The position numbers were made by a program, and so were the translations under genes. A model generated the notes under the pieces. It worked only from the letters and a program-made list of their open reading frames with translations, had not been told where the DNA came from and did not search any database. A DNA stretch of 64,000 bases from Paratrimastix pyriformis (Eukaryota; Preaxostyla; Paratrimastigidae): assembly GCA_027972325.1 (NCBI GenBank), contig JAPMOS010000046.1, positions 1-64,000 on the forward strand, in the 5' to 3' direction. Below, piece after piece: positions 1-11,489 of this stretch (position 1 is the stretch's first letter; each line of letters opens with the position of its first letter).

Positions 1-3000
1 CCACCACCGAGCTCCTCCAGCACCACCCTCATCCACTTCTCCTCCAACTGTTGCTTGTTGTCTTTCGTACCTTTACTTGTAGGAGGGCAATGTTGACCCC
101 CCCAACTCGCAGCAGGTCCGCCACATTGCTCTTCTTCCAGTCTGACCCCCAACCCACGCACGTTCCACCCCACGACCCTCATCCTTCCTCCTCCCTCGCC
201 GGCAGCCCCGCCCTCAGGTTGGCCTCCTTCTTGCCCTGGCACTTCTCCACCCCTGGAATTCTCCTCCGCCTCTCGTCATATGTCTTCGATATCCTCATCT
301 TTGCCACTCGCTCTCTTCTTCCTTGTCGCGTCCTTCTTCCCGCGCTTCTTCCTGGCCTTTCTGCTCATCCCGTCCCCAGGATATCACACCCTAGGGAGTC
401 TCCTGCCGCGCACCCCGACTGCCCCACCTCATGCCTCCAGGTCTTCACCTCTCCCGCCTTACCCGTCTCCCCTTCGTCCCCCCTTGTGCCCTCCCGTCTG
501 CCCCTTCTTTGCTCCCTCCAAAAGCCGGTCCCCATCGAACGCTGCATTCTCGACCCCATCCCCTGCCCCCCGCCACATAAAGAAAGATGTCATTCTTCGT
601 CTCTTCCTCGCCCACCTCCCTCACCACGCTGTCATCGAAGCGCCACCATGCCCCTTCAATCCTCTTCACCGCCACCCAATGTCGCCCCCTCCTCCTTCTC
701 CTTTCGCAGAACTCCGCCGCCGCCTCCAGGCGGTAATTCGTGCCAAGAACTTCCACGGGGTCCGCACCCGCCACTGCGACTGGTCCACCTGCCGTCCCGC
801 CGATCGCGAACCACCTGGACCACCATGACATCCTCCATGCCCACCGCCCGTTCTCCTGCGCATGCCACCGATCGGCACCACACTCTGGGCACTCTTCCGC
901 ACCCGTCCGTCCGCCATCACCACCTTCCGGACCGCTTCACCCATTCTGTCACCGTCCCTCTCCAGACGCACCACCAGGCAGTCCCGCCCTTTCGCGGCCC
1001 TCGCTCACCCTTCCGCATTCCTGACAGACGCACCACCCTCATCCGCGCTCCTGTCGGGATCCGAGCTTTCCTCAGCAAGTCCGCCACCGCATCCCCTGCA
1101 TCCCCATCATGAAGCTCATCCAGCCCATCAACCCTTCTCCCAGATTGCCTGCTCCATACCCGGTCTCCCCAATCACCCTCTCACAACATCGAACAACTGT
1201 CCGGCCTCCACCACTTGAAGGGCTGTTGCCACCAACGGTGGCCCGACGTATTACACACGCCTCTGTACCTCCCGACCCCGCCCCCCGCGCCAACCCTTCA
1301 ACCTCCTCCGGCCCGCCACCACCGCCAATCAACTCGCCCAGTCGCTCCACCATCCCTCCATCACTGTCACTTCCTCCCCTTCCATCAGAGCCTCCTTCTC
1401 CTCCCGTACCTCGTCCCTCGTCCGCCTCTTCGGGCCAGTCTCTTTGCCTGTCTTTCCATCCTCCCTGTCCGCCAGCTGGGATCCCGCCCCCACCCCCAAA
1501 GCCCAAACCTCCGCCGCTCCATCATCCACACCCACTCCTTCCACGCCGCCTCGACTTTCAGAGCCGCGCCGAGTTCCCACCACGCTCTCCGATTCACGCC
1601 CGTCTCTCCCCATTGAGCCAGCGCCACCAGTAAACAGATCCCCACCCATCGATTCCCCAAATAGATTTCGTTTGGTCCAATAATGATTTCCTCGCCCTGC
1701 CCCTTCACCTGAGTCCCGAGCCTGTGGTATTCCCGCCCCCCGACTTGGATCAAGTCGATCAGGCCGTCTTCCAAACCAAGGCCCCTGCATGAACACACAC
1801 AACCTACCAACACTACCGATCAAAATCGTCACAAAGGAGATCCACCAAACCGCCATCATTCTCTGCCAACTCCTGCAGAGACCCATCCGCCCAACTCCGG
1901 CCAAAGATTCCCTCCCCAGGGGGTACTCCACCTGGCAGCAAGCTACTGCCCCATCAGACTTCTCCACCGTCCGTTCCACCCCATTCCACTGTTTCCAATT
2001 CCCCAACCTTCTTTTTCACCAAATCAGATCCCCATCCACTCGTTCTTCCTTCTGCGCTGCCCTCGCCGGCTGGCCGATTCCCCACCGATCGCCACGTTTC
2101 TTTACACCACCTTCTTCCTTTGGGTTCGTCCCCAACATTATTCTAATATCACAGCTCCCCCATTTCCGATACAGCAGCCATCCCTCCCGCAAGCTGGCCC
2201 CTGATCATGCCGCCCAAGTCCACACCCATTTTCTCCAGTCTGTGTAACAAACCACCACTTCACCCACCACTTTCCATCAACAAGATCGATCGTGCCCCCA
2301 GAGCGGCGGCCCAACGACGATATCACTACTGCGTCTTTGTCCAGCTCAATACGTGCCATCCGCACGTAAGGACAACCAGTCGTAATTATCCCGTTCCCTT
2401 TATGAATATATGGTTGCTCAAGGCATGTTTTCAGAAAAGATTCAGATTGAAAACACAACACCTCAAACCAAATCACAGCAACCCCTTGGCCGCCACACGC
2501 ACCACAGTTCGCTGAACGATAGTCCGCGGCCCCCATACTGCTGCTGCTTCTCCCTCGCCAGCCGGTCTCGTTCCTCGGGATCGACCACCAACAACCATGT
2601 CCATCCCAGCGACCCGTCAGGAAGGCCTGCCCTTCCTGGCAATGGTCGCTGGGTGGATTGGAGGCGTCAGACTCGCCAACCAGGCCTCGACAGCCGGCAC
2701 AGTCGCCAGATCCCGACGACGCAGCATCGCCAGCCTCTTGTTGGGCGGCACCTCGACCCGGACCTCGGGAGGCACCACGGTAATGGGCCATCTCGGTTTG
2801 GCATCCCGGTGCGGGAACCACTTCGGCATTTCCTCTTCTCCCGCCGCAGAAACTGACTTGAAAGATCGCCGGCATTAACTTGAACACCCTCAGTGAATCT
2901 ACCAAAACCATAACACCCCTCCGTCTCCCAAGCGCACCACAAACCTTTCCCCCAACCATGTCGCCGTCCTCTTCACTGGCCTCCGTCGGAAAGCCAGCAA

Positions 3001-3541
3001 GCGTAGCCTTGAAGAGCGTTGTAGTGATGATGTCCGGCTTGAATTCAGTCGCCACCGCCACAATGGGTCTCACAGTAGCATGGAACTTCTGCCCTAGTTC
3101 CTCGACCCTTGCAAACTGCTCGGTCGTCGGACGATCGAATAGAATTGAGAATTCGGGGAACGACCCCTCCACCGCGGCGCCAGCGAAAGACGCTTGTATT
3201 TCAGCATATGATAAAGGATTCCCTTCCGGGAACACAAGCGTAGCACCAATTGCCTGCATCACAAAAAAGATCGTCAGGATCACTCCAAGCCGCCGGCCCC
3301 AACTCAGGGCGCTTTGTCTGCGGCACTCAATCCTGCAGACCTTATCCCAGCATGGGCTCTCCCTCATCCTTGCAGGAGCCGCCGCCTCCGCCGCACTCTT
3401 CTCGGCCGCCCGCTTGTGTTGTTGCGCACGAGCCTCTTGCGCAGCCGCCTCCTTCTCAACATCAGACATAGTCACAGATTCAGAATCAGCCATCTTCTGC
3501 GGAGAAATTCAAACGCTTGAAGGTCAACTCGACCCCGGGGC
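1..3541 (-). mobile_element. LINE (non-LTR retrotransposon) copy 1, 5' half, cut by window edge
   Basis: This stretch matches 10,883-14,514 of the complete LINE copy along its whole length, with many small indels and substitutions. The element is read on the - strand, so its 5' end is near 3,541, where the shared sequence stops just after a CCCCGG-type terminus. The rest, from the endonuclease onwards, lies beyond position 1. The ORF1 start is intact, but the protease-like region is decayed: a 4-bp deletion removes the codon equivalent to the active-site Cys found in the other copy, and the frame breaks there. I infer an older or less constrained copy than the one at 5,327-14,514. The insertion target duplication cannot be tested because the 3' end is outside the window. 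Confidence 0.9.
2138..3493 (-). pseudogene. LINE copy 1 ORF1 (membrane-anchored N-terminal part)
   Basis: The frame opens with MADSESVTMSD and stays open for 451 codons. The first 180 or so residues closely match ORF1 of the complete copy: a charged Ala/Glu/Lys-rich start, a Cys-containing basic segment, one hydrophobic helix (LGVILTIFFV, about residues 68-90), then a conserved soluble segment beginning FPEGNPLSYAEIQ. Further downstream the reading frame departs from the one that best matches the other copy, and the equivalent residues appear in another frame at 2,617-2,829. So the copy is probably not functional. I do not recognise the soluble domain. It lacks an obvious coiled coil, RRM or CCHC knuckle of the kind usual in LINE ORF1 proteins. 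Confidence 0.7.
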
Positions 3542-3550
3542 ACACGACCC

Positions 3551-3657
3551 GTAAATGTCGTAGGATGGGGGTGCTGTCGCCGGGGTGCTCATCTCCGGCG
3601 ACGGCGGCGTGCTCTCAGCTGGGGTGGGCCAGGGTCCCCAGAGTCGAGCGGCACCAC
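3551..3657. repeat. Direct repeat R1 (about 95-107 bp), partner at 4,631
   Basis: The stretch beginning AATGTCGTAGGATGGG and ending GAGTCGAGCGGCACC recurs at 4,631-4,722 in the same orientation, with two short internal indels. The two copies bracket about 1 kb holding a minus-strand reading frame, a long CA array and the repeat D core. They may be terminal repeats of an element, or the ends of two related insertions. The sequence alone does not decide. Confidence 0.7.
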
Positions 3658-4300
3658 GGAAACCGTCTTCACTGGGACGGGCACGAGCTGCACGGGAACA
3701 GCTTCCAGAGGGATGACGGGCCCGTATGGGAATGGCGGCGGGGGCACAAGGGGGGCCGGCGCCGATGGTTGTGGACGGTGTCGTTTGCCATTGTCGCGTG
3801 GTGCGGAATGCTTTGGCGGTGGTGGTGATGGAGTACTGACGATGCTCGGAATGGCCACTGCAGACTCCAACTTTGCGTGAGTCGGAGTCGGTGTGATGGC
3901 ATGATCTGATGCTGGCGGTTCGGGATTCTTTTTAGCTGGCGGAGTCTGCGATGCTTTCTTAGGTTTCGGAGGCTGTTCCGATTCCGATTTTGAATTTCTC
4001 AACCCGGTAATGTGGTCCCTTCTTGAATTCATCGTAACCATCGAGCATCTCAATGGTGGTGGAAGAAAGCATCGGAAAGAAAGGACGATAAATTCCCGAT
4101 GAATTCCTTAGGAGCATACTCGGCAATGAAATCAACCATAGCAGATGTCGGAGCGAAGATGATCGGCATCTTTCTCATAGTGGTGACGGACACGACGACG
4201 AGACCATTCGTGCTTTCATGGCACACAGCCATTGAAGAGAGCTGGAGGTTGCTTGAGAAGAGCCCATTCTTGAAGAGCGCACCCGGTGAGTCGAGGTAAC
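3589..4300 (-). pseudogene. Unrecognised minus-strand reading-frame remnant with proline-rich tail
   Basis: Two overlapping minus-strand frames (4,300 to about 4,050, then 4,053-3,589) read as one plausible protein: a helical start with MVDFIAEYAPKEFIGNL, then a Pro/Lys-rich tail with several PPPP runs ending in SGDPGPP. The layout, a helical N-terminus followed by a low-complexity Pro/Ala tail, resembles the protein of the 1.48-kb elements at 14,803 and 17,869. The similarity is too weak to assign family membership. It lacks the shared 3' hairpin and tail of those elements. The upstream end runs into the CA array and carries no start codon I can support. Function unknown. Confidence 0.35.
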
Positions 4301-4304
4301 CCTG

Positions 4305-4630
<326 letters not shown>

Positions 4631-4722
4631 AAAATGTCGTAGGATGGGCGCCGGGTGCTCATCCTCGGCGACGGCGGCGTTTCGGTGGGCCAGGGTCCCC
4701 AGAGTCGAGCGGCACCGCTCTT
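4631..4722. repeat. Direct repeat R2, partner of 3,551-3,657
   Basis: Second copy of the repeat described at 3,551. It leads straight into the plus-strand reverse-transcriptase element. Confidence 0.7.
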
Positions 4723-5326
4723 GGCCTCTGCTGCAAGGCCTGGTACGCACCAGATGACGACGGAGTTCGGGCCGCGACCCACACCACGGTCACGGGCGGG
4801 ACAGGCTATCCTCAAGGACCACCAGACCTTCAACACGAAGCTCGACCTCCACCACGCCTGGAACCTGCCCTACCTGTACGGGATCCCTGGCTCCACAAGA
4901 GGCCCATCAAGATGCGCTTCATCGTTTGCCCCGCCCGACGGACCTAGCCACCAAGCCCGCCAACACCCAGGCAGCACCTCCGCCACGTCGGGCCCCCAAG
5001 CCCGCGTGCTCAACCACCAGTGTTTCGGAGCTGCTGGTGAAGCTTCTGGGCCTCGTCGGCTCTCCGGGAGAAGGACGAGCAGGCCAAGGAGCACGGCCGC
5101 CGGTTCGTCATGATCGAGACCTTCGAGGAGGCCGCCCTGGACTCAAGCAGAAGGCCGACTCCCTCAGGGTCCGCCAAGCTGCGCCGCGTACGTTCGACTT
5201 TCACCACCATGTACACCCAGCTGCCTCATGACCGCCTCATCGCCAACGTCAAGAAGGCCCTGGAGGAGGCCTTCGCCTGGGCCGCAACCAAGCACGCCCG
5301 CACGACCCGCTCCGGGGCACCGCTGG
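4723..5326 (+). mobile_element. RT-bearing element, segment 1 (fingers and palm A)
   Basis: Plus-strand translation shows LPYLYGIP followed by KRPIKMRFIV, the fingers region of a reverse transcriptase, and further on TFDFTTMYTQLPHD, the palm motif A block with its catalytic Asp. Coding is cut exactly at 5,326, where the LINE is inserted, and resumes at 14,525. The motif style (FTTMYTQLPH, then IPMGTNCAPQLANLY in segment 2) is unlike the LINE in this window. It resembles a group of eukaryotic RTs that I would place near Penelope-like elements, with low certainty. No capsid, protease or integrase region is seen. The copy is a broken fossil because of the nested insertions. Confidence 0.7.
5317..5326. 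repeat. Target-site duplication of the LINE, left copy
   Basis: GCACCGCTGG here is repeated at 14,515-14,524 on the far side of the LINE. Removing the LINE and one duplicate restores continuous RT-type coding in the host element, so this is a clean target-primed insertion. Confidence 0.95.
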
Positions 5327-5400
5327 TGTGTGTGTGTGTGTGTGTGATACTTCCCGGCTTACGCCGAGTCCGTTATCGGGCCGAAGCCCGCGGGTAGCAT
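5327..5400 (-). other. LINE 3' end: UUCG hairpin, GNRA hairpin and (AC)n tail
   Basis: In element orientation the RNA would read CGGGC-UUCG-GCCCG (5,377-5,390), then CGGC-GUAA-GCCG (about 5,355-5,366), then AAGUAUC and an AC-repeat tail. Both loops are classic stable tetraloops. The copy at 34,070-34,139 keeps both stems, with GCAA in place of GUAA, still a GNRA loop. I infer the recognition structure for the element's own reverse transcriptase. Confidence 0.75.
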
Positions 5401-5499
5401 AGACCTCCCGGTCCGCCCTCCCCGCGAGACAAGCTCGCAAGAAGGAACGCCCCAAGTGGTCCATGGGTCGGCTCGCGCCCACAAGGGGCGGTCACCGCC

Positions 5500-6830
5500 G
5501 ACACTCGGACTACGTCCCTTCGTCCATCCCTTCCTCGTTCTTCTCGTTCTTCTTCCGTTGCTTGATCGCTACCAGCATAGTTCTCCGCAGTCCACCCAGT
5601 TCGCTCCCAATCTCCTTCTGGGTCTCTTCATCCACAATCCCCAGCTCTGCTGCCAGTCTGCAGTCATTCGCGTAGATTTCCCTAAGCCCGCACCGTCTTC
5701 GCAGTCTCCCAGCAACTTTCTTCACCACACCTTCTGAAATCCCCCTCCAGTTATAGAGCACTTCGCCCTCCTTCGGACGCCCCTCATAGTCAGCCTCCAC
5801 TCTTCGCGCTCCCGCCTCCTTTCGCAACATGTTCTCCAATGCCCACAAGGGGCTGGGTCCATCGGGAATCTCTCGGGCCCGCTGGTTCTCGAAGAGCAGA
5901 ATGCCCACGTCAAACGGGGCCTCCCCGCACCTTTCTCCCCGTCCGCCAGAAGCTCGGCAGCCAGAAGCTGAAGCCCCTTCCTCAATGATAAACAGCTCCT
6001 TCAGTTGCATGTCCCCCTCAGCGCCAAACCGACTCCATGCTGCGCCTTCATTCCTGCACCGGCCGCGTCCGGTTTGGCTTGCCCACTCCGTACGGGACTA
6101 TCGCGATACATCGGAAGGCTCTTCCCAGCTCTACCAATTGGGCTCTCCGCCCAATCACCAATTGCCGTAAATAACCGGTCCATCTCCTCCTGTGGGTTGT
6201 ATTCAGGGTTGGCAAAGATGAGGTCGCGATTCTCCTTAAACAACCCGTAGCCATCCAGTCTTCCACCCAAAACCAGTCATCCTTGCTGGGCGTTCTGAAT
6301 TCAGGGAGCTCAAATCGGCATTCCCAGGATGCGAGAATGCCATCGTTGTCAAACCGCCTGCTTGTCTGAGCAGAGGACACCACGTGGGGGTCGTCCACTG
6401 GTTTCGCAGGGTGCTCTTGTGGGTCTGCCCTTCTGCCATCTCCGTACTCATCCCATCCACATATCGATCGCAGAGGTTCGCCACTTCTGTGGTGAACATT
6501 TCCAGAAGCTGTCCCAGGTTCGGGCGCGGTACCAGCGCCCCCGCGATCGCTCGATGAGCTCCCAGAGTCTGTCCATCGCTATTTGCTTACCTCTCACCTG
6601 CACACTTTGACCCATAGGCTCCACCCATTTTCTTGGAGCAATTGTTCTGCATCTTCTGCTCCTTCCCCTTGTCCAGCCACGCGATCAGTTTGATCGCATT
6701 GGCACCACTCCACCTTTCAGCGACACTGCCCATCATAGCCGGGCATTCAAAACCAAATGGTTCGTATAGTCTCTCGCCCCACACCAACATTTCCCATCCC
6801 CTTCACCATTGATGTAGAATCTGATGTTGG
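5500..6830 (-). pseudogene. LINE ORF2 C-terminal region: Cys/His motif and charged tail
   Basis: After RNase H the minus strand encodes CWCGARDYTNHLVL and, after a frame change, CPAMM (about 6,740-6,785). This is the C-x-C...H...C pattern found near the C-terminus of many LINE ORF2 proteins. It continues as a helical, highly charged tail (5,510-6,010) that is conserved in the plus-strand stub at 33,689-34,139. Frames change at least twice across this stretch. The motif probably binds nucleic acid, by analogy with other LINEs. Confidence 0.6.
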
Positions 6831-7089
6831 CCGTGATGTACCGCTGCAAGATTGCCATCATGGCCAGTCTGCCCGACATTTCGCATCGCATGGTCTGCGT
6901 ATTTATTCCGCCATTTCCCGTCTGAGCATTGATGACCACCAGTGTTTGCGTTTCCGGGCCGCCCTGGAGATGCGTCCGCGGCGGCTGAAGGACTGGAGGC
7001 TTGTGCGAAAGTCTCCTCCACCTCCTCCCCGTCGCATTGGTGAACCAACCGAAAACCCCAGGTCCGTTCCTGTTGCACCTTGCCTATGT

Positions 7090-7530
7090 CCTGTTTGATG
7101 CTTTGCCCGGCAATCTTGTCTGCCAATCTGTTCCCCTCCGCATCCAGCGATGCCCCTGTCTCCTGGTGCCCTTCACCCACACCAGCCGGACACCCCCTGT
7201 GCTCCTTCAGAATTCGCTGTCCCTTCGGAGGAGGCCTCGGCCTTCGACTCGATCAGGTCCGTCGGTGTCCAGTCGTCCTTCATCAGCCTCTCCACCCATC
7301 CCTTTGCCACCTTACTGTCCGCACCTCCACGTTTGCATCCTGTCCCACTCTGATGGCTTCCAGGATGGCTTCCAGCTCTGCCTCATTGTTTGTTTGCCCT
7401 TTCCCGTGCACCTTCTCCCGACCCGCACAGCCAGTGCCCCATTGGACAGCTGCCCACCACCGCCAATGCAGCTCGCCGGTCCTTCTTCTTCTTGGTCGCG
7501 CTACCATCTGTGTAAAAGTCCGCCACTTCA
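7090..7530 (-). pseudogene. LINE ORF2 RNase H domain
   Basis: The minus strand reads FYTDGSATKKKK (first catalytic Asp, about 7,512), then QTNNEAELEAILEAI, which carries the catalytic Glu, and then GHQETGASLDAEGNRLADKI near 7,110-7,170. The last is the conserved C-terminal His/Asn/Asp block of RNase HI. The pieces lie in different frames, so this copy is decayed. RNase H in a LINE removes the RNA strand during target-primed reverse transcription and is typical of I-like clades. Confidence 0.8.
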
Positions 7531-8489
7531 GCTCGGGCTCCTCCACCCGCACCTCCACCTCCTCACACTCCGCCCGCAGTGCCTCCCATCGCCTCCACAT
7601 TGCCTCGTCCCACTTGCCCGCTCTCATCCGGCTCTTCTTGCTTTCCCCGTTCTGGTCCAGGTGCTCTCCGCCCCCTCTTCTTGTCGCTGGCTTCAACATG
7701 CATCCTCTCCGTTTCGCCATCCCCTGCTCGTCGGCTTCCCTTTCTTGGCGGCCTCCCACCCCGGCTCCCCGCTTCGGCGTTTCCTGTTCTTCGCCACGAC
7801 CACCAGCTTTCCTCCTTGCCCCACCATCAGCTTGGCTTGTCTCATCTTCCTCCGGGTCTGGGATCCCGTGATCCTTCCCACCATCCTCTCTCTCTTGCCC
7901 GTATCCCGTCCCGCCCTCTCGGCTCTCCTTTCCTGTTCCGCCCTTGCCCTCTTTCGATCTCTTCTGCCACTTCTTCCTCTCGGATCCTCCTCGCCAACTT
8001 AACATATTCCGTCTCCACTTTGTTCCCCACACACACCCGCTCCTTGATGGCCTCCACGTACTGCGGCATCGTGCCCTTCCACTGAAACCTACCGCCCACA
8101 ATCAGGTCAGCCACTCCTGATGCCCCTCTTCATGAGTGTCTGCCTATGCCGCTTGGTGATTTTGCATGGCTCTGCCAGCTCCTCCAGTGTTGTCGGCATT
8201 CCCCATTCCGCTTCCTTTTCAATACTTCCCCATCCCCTCACGATGGCCAACCCCTTCTTGTGCAAGATCCTCAACATCCCCGACACCACCCCGGCATCTT
8301 CTCCTTCGCGTGCAGTCTGACCCACTTCCCGGGGTTGTCCAGCAGCGGCTCACTCGTCGTCCACAACTTTTGCAGGGCTATCTCTTCACGGAGCATCACG
8401 CCGCACCCTTGTTGGTCTGCCACCCTGCCCAGCAGTTGCGTGAGCACCATCATGTCGTGCACATCCACCGGGTCCTTGAGACCCATCCC

Positions 8490-9800
8490 ACCCTCATCCT
8501 CCGGGAAGAGCACCTCCGCCGGGTCGCATTTCCCAAGCACCCACCAATCTCCCGAAATACTCGCGCATAGCGCTGTTGAAGAATCTCAAGGTCCTTCTGC
8601 GGCATGGGCACTGCCTCGCCGTATATTGTAGGCACGTCGACACGCACTCGTTGATCATCTGCACCATCAACCTCGGTGGGACCTTCTTGTCCATCAGCCT
8701 GTGCAACCTCCCACACATTTTCTGGATGACCTTCTCCGTGTTGATCTTCATGTTCATCTCCTCGTCTATCCAAATTCCCAGGTACCGGATGGCCCCACCC
8801 TTCTGCTGGACCTTGATGACTCGACCCTCACCCAGGTCCAGGTCCGTCTTGCTCTTTACCCCCCACACAGGTAGTCACACTTGGTCCACGACAGCTGCAT
8901 ACCCGCCTCCACCTTCCGTCTCACTGTGTTGACCAACCGTACCATCTGCTCCTTGGTTCGAGTGACCAGCATCACATCGTCAGCAAAGGCAAGGACCTTC
9001 ACCTTCCTTCCACTATCCAGGATATACCCACCTTCCTGCTTTCGCACCTCTGCCAGCACTTCTCCATGAATGAGATAAATAGCAGACATGAAAGCGGGTC
9101 CCCTGACTAATGCCTCTCTATCTCATAGCTCGTCAGCCCGAAACCCGTAATGACTTTGGCCTTCCTCCCCTCGTACAGACTCTCCACATACCTGATGAAT
9201 GCCTCCTCAACCCCCATCCGTCTCAACCTCCTCAGTGCGTCCATGTCCACTGTATCATAGGCCTTTTTGATATCTAACGAGCACATGTGGAATTCCCTGC
9301 CTCCCATAATTTTCGAGTCAGTGAGCACTCCCATAATTTCTGCAATTGGGGTCTCAATCCTTCCTCCCTCAGAAACCCAAACTGCTCCTCCCCAAACACA
9401 TTCCTTTGCACGCACCATTCTTGGAACCGCGACGCCATCACCACCTGCAATCCCTTCAAAAAGACCTGTATCAAAGTGATTGGCCTTCTGCCTGCAGGGT
9501 CACCAGGGTGTTCTGTCTGCGACTTCGTGGCCATGAACACCGAACTGACCTTGAGCTCCTGCGGCACTTCACCCGCTCCAACATCTCATTGTATCTCCTC
9601 CCAACCACTCTTTGATCTCTTCCCCACAGGCATGGATCATCTCTGCCGTCACTCCATCCGGGCCCGCCGCCTTACCATCGGGGAGCGCCCCCAGGATTGT
9701 CTCAACATCATGCGTTGTGAGGGGGGCCATGATCACCCTCCTTCTTCCTGCGGCCTTCCTTCTGGCACCCGTCCCACCCTCGGGCCCACCGGCAACACCC
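8490..9800 (-). pseudogene. LINE ORF2 reverse transcriptase domain
   Basis: Motifs in order on the minus strand: GALPDGKAAGPDGVTAEMI (motif 1, about 9,640-9,700), RRPITLIQVFLKGLQ (about 9,460-9,500), SLDIKKAYDTVD (motif A with catalytic Asp, about 9,250-9,285), FADDVMLVTRT (motif C, the catalytic Asp pair, about 8,975), then YLGIWIDEEMNMK (thumb side, about 8,785). This is a standard non-LTR RT and is clearly different from the IPMGTNCAP-type RT of the element it interrupts. The frame is broken at several points. Confidence 0.92.
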
Positions 9801-10349
9801 TCCTTGCCAGGTCCGCCATGAAGTTCCTCCATCCATTCTTCACCGACTCCGGATCTGTGACCACTTTGTCCACCTTTCCTCCACATTCTTAGTTGCATAC
9901 GACGTGACCGGCGCCACCCCGTCTGTCATGATGCCCTTATATATGCGCTTGCGCTTCCCTTCCAACGCCCGATCCTCTTCCCAGTGCACGCCTCATTTTG
10001 GCCAACTGCTTCTGCATTTCCCTCCTCAGGTTCCGCTCCGCCATCGCCATCCGTCTCAGCTTCTTCATGCGATGGGGCTCATAATCCCTGTCTGTGTTGG
10101 CCACGTCCCGGAACCCAAACACCTTCCCCGCCGTCTCCCGCAGGATCCCACTCATCTGCTCGAACGATGGGTCCGCCCCTTCTCCATCGCCTTCCGAAGC
10201 AATTCCGCCACTTTCTCCCGGTACGCGCATCTTCCCCACCATCCCTTCATACTCATCCTTCCTCCCGCAGCAACGCATCCAGGTCCGACTTGGACGGGCA
10301 GATGGCCACCTTCCTCCGCAGCGTTCCCGCCCATGCCGGCAACATGTTC

Positions 10350-11110
10350 CTCAAGTCAGTGACTACCATGTGATGGTCTGTGACTTCCTGCCATTGAACC
10401 TCCTCATTTCTCCACACCCACATATTGTCCAGCAATCGTGCCATCGTCCCCTGCGTTGCTGGGCAAAGGTCCAGCCTGGCCTCCCCTTTCCCCCTTGCTT
10501 GCCCTCCTCCACCTTCCCTCCTTTCTTGTTGCGCACGAATGTGATCTCGTTCTGCTTACCCACCATCTTCGCCGTGTCATACAGACCCAGCATCTCCTGC
10601 TCACCAACCTCCTTGGCCCAGCTATTCGCGTCCGTGTACACCACCACGCCCCTCCCTCAGCTGCTCCCTCCGCCATGCACTCTTCCAACCTCCTGATAAT
10701 GACATTCCTTACCCTCACCTTGTCCTCTCCCTCCCCAGATTTATGAGCCTCAGGTTGGTCTTCCCCTCCGACCAATCGAGAAACATCAAGTAGCCAGGGA
10801 TCACCTCCCTGACCTTGCGCACTGCTATCTGTAAGGTCCGCCTATACCCAATCATCACCCCTCCCTTGGGGTGCCGCATCTGCGTCCTCCACCACCGAGC
10901 TCCTCCAGCACCACCCCTTCATCCACTTCTCCTCCAACTGTTGCTTGTTGTCTTTCGTACCTTTCGTCTCTTGCAGGAGGGCAATGTTGACCCCCAACTC
11001 GCAGCAGGTCCGCCACATTGCTCTTCTTCCAGTCTGACCCCAACCCACGCACGTTCCACCCCACGACCCTCATCCTTCCCTCCTCCCTCGCCGGCAGCCC
11101 CGCCCTCAGG
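10350..11110 (-). pseudogene. LINE ORF2 APE-type endonuclease domain
   Basis: The minus strand reads MRVVGWNVRGLGSDWKK (start of the exonuclease/endonuclease/phosphatase fold, with its catalytic Asn), then GVNIALLQETKG with the metal-binding Glu, and ends near 10,400 with TDHHMVV, the S/T-D-H catalytic motif. The domain nicks target DNA to prime reverse transcription. Frame changes separate the blocks in this copy. Upstream is a Lys/Arg-rich then Glu-rich linker (about 11,100-11,296) that may mark the start of ORF2. Confidence 0.85.
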
Positions 11111-11489
11111 TTGGCCTCCTTCTTGCCCCTGGCACCACTTCTCCACCCCCTGGAATTCCTCCTCCTCCGCCTTCTCGTCATATGTCTTCTCGATATCCCT
11201 CATCTTTGCCACCTGCCTCTTCTTCCTTGTCGCGTCCTTCTTCCCGCGCTTCTTCCTGGCCTTTCTGCTCATCCCGTCCCCAGGATACCTGGGCACCCCG
11301 GGTAGGGAGTCCCCGTTACCGGGCGCACCCCGGACTGCCCCACCTCATGCTCCTCCAGGTCTTCACCTCTCCCCGCCTTACCCGTCTCCCCTCTTCGTCC
11401 CCCCTTGTGCCCTCCCGTCTGCCCCCCTTCTTTGCTCCCCCCTCCAAAAGCCGGTCCCCACATCGAACGCTGCATTCTCGACCCCATCC

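Noticed and set aside
51-1112. 353-codon plus-strand Pro/Ser-rich frame, and similar frames at 10,815-12,574 and 7,001-8,002
   Set aside because: They are antisense to the LINE coding strand, which carries recognisable protease, endonuclease, RT and RNase H motifs.
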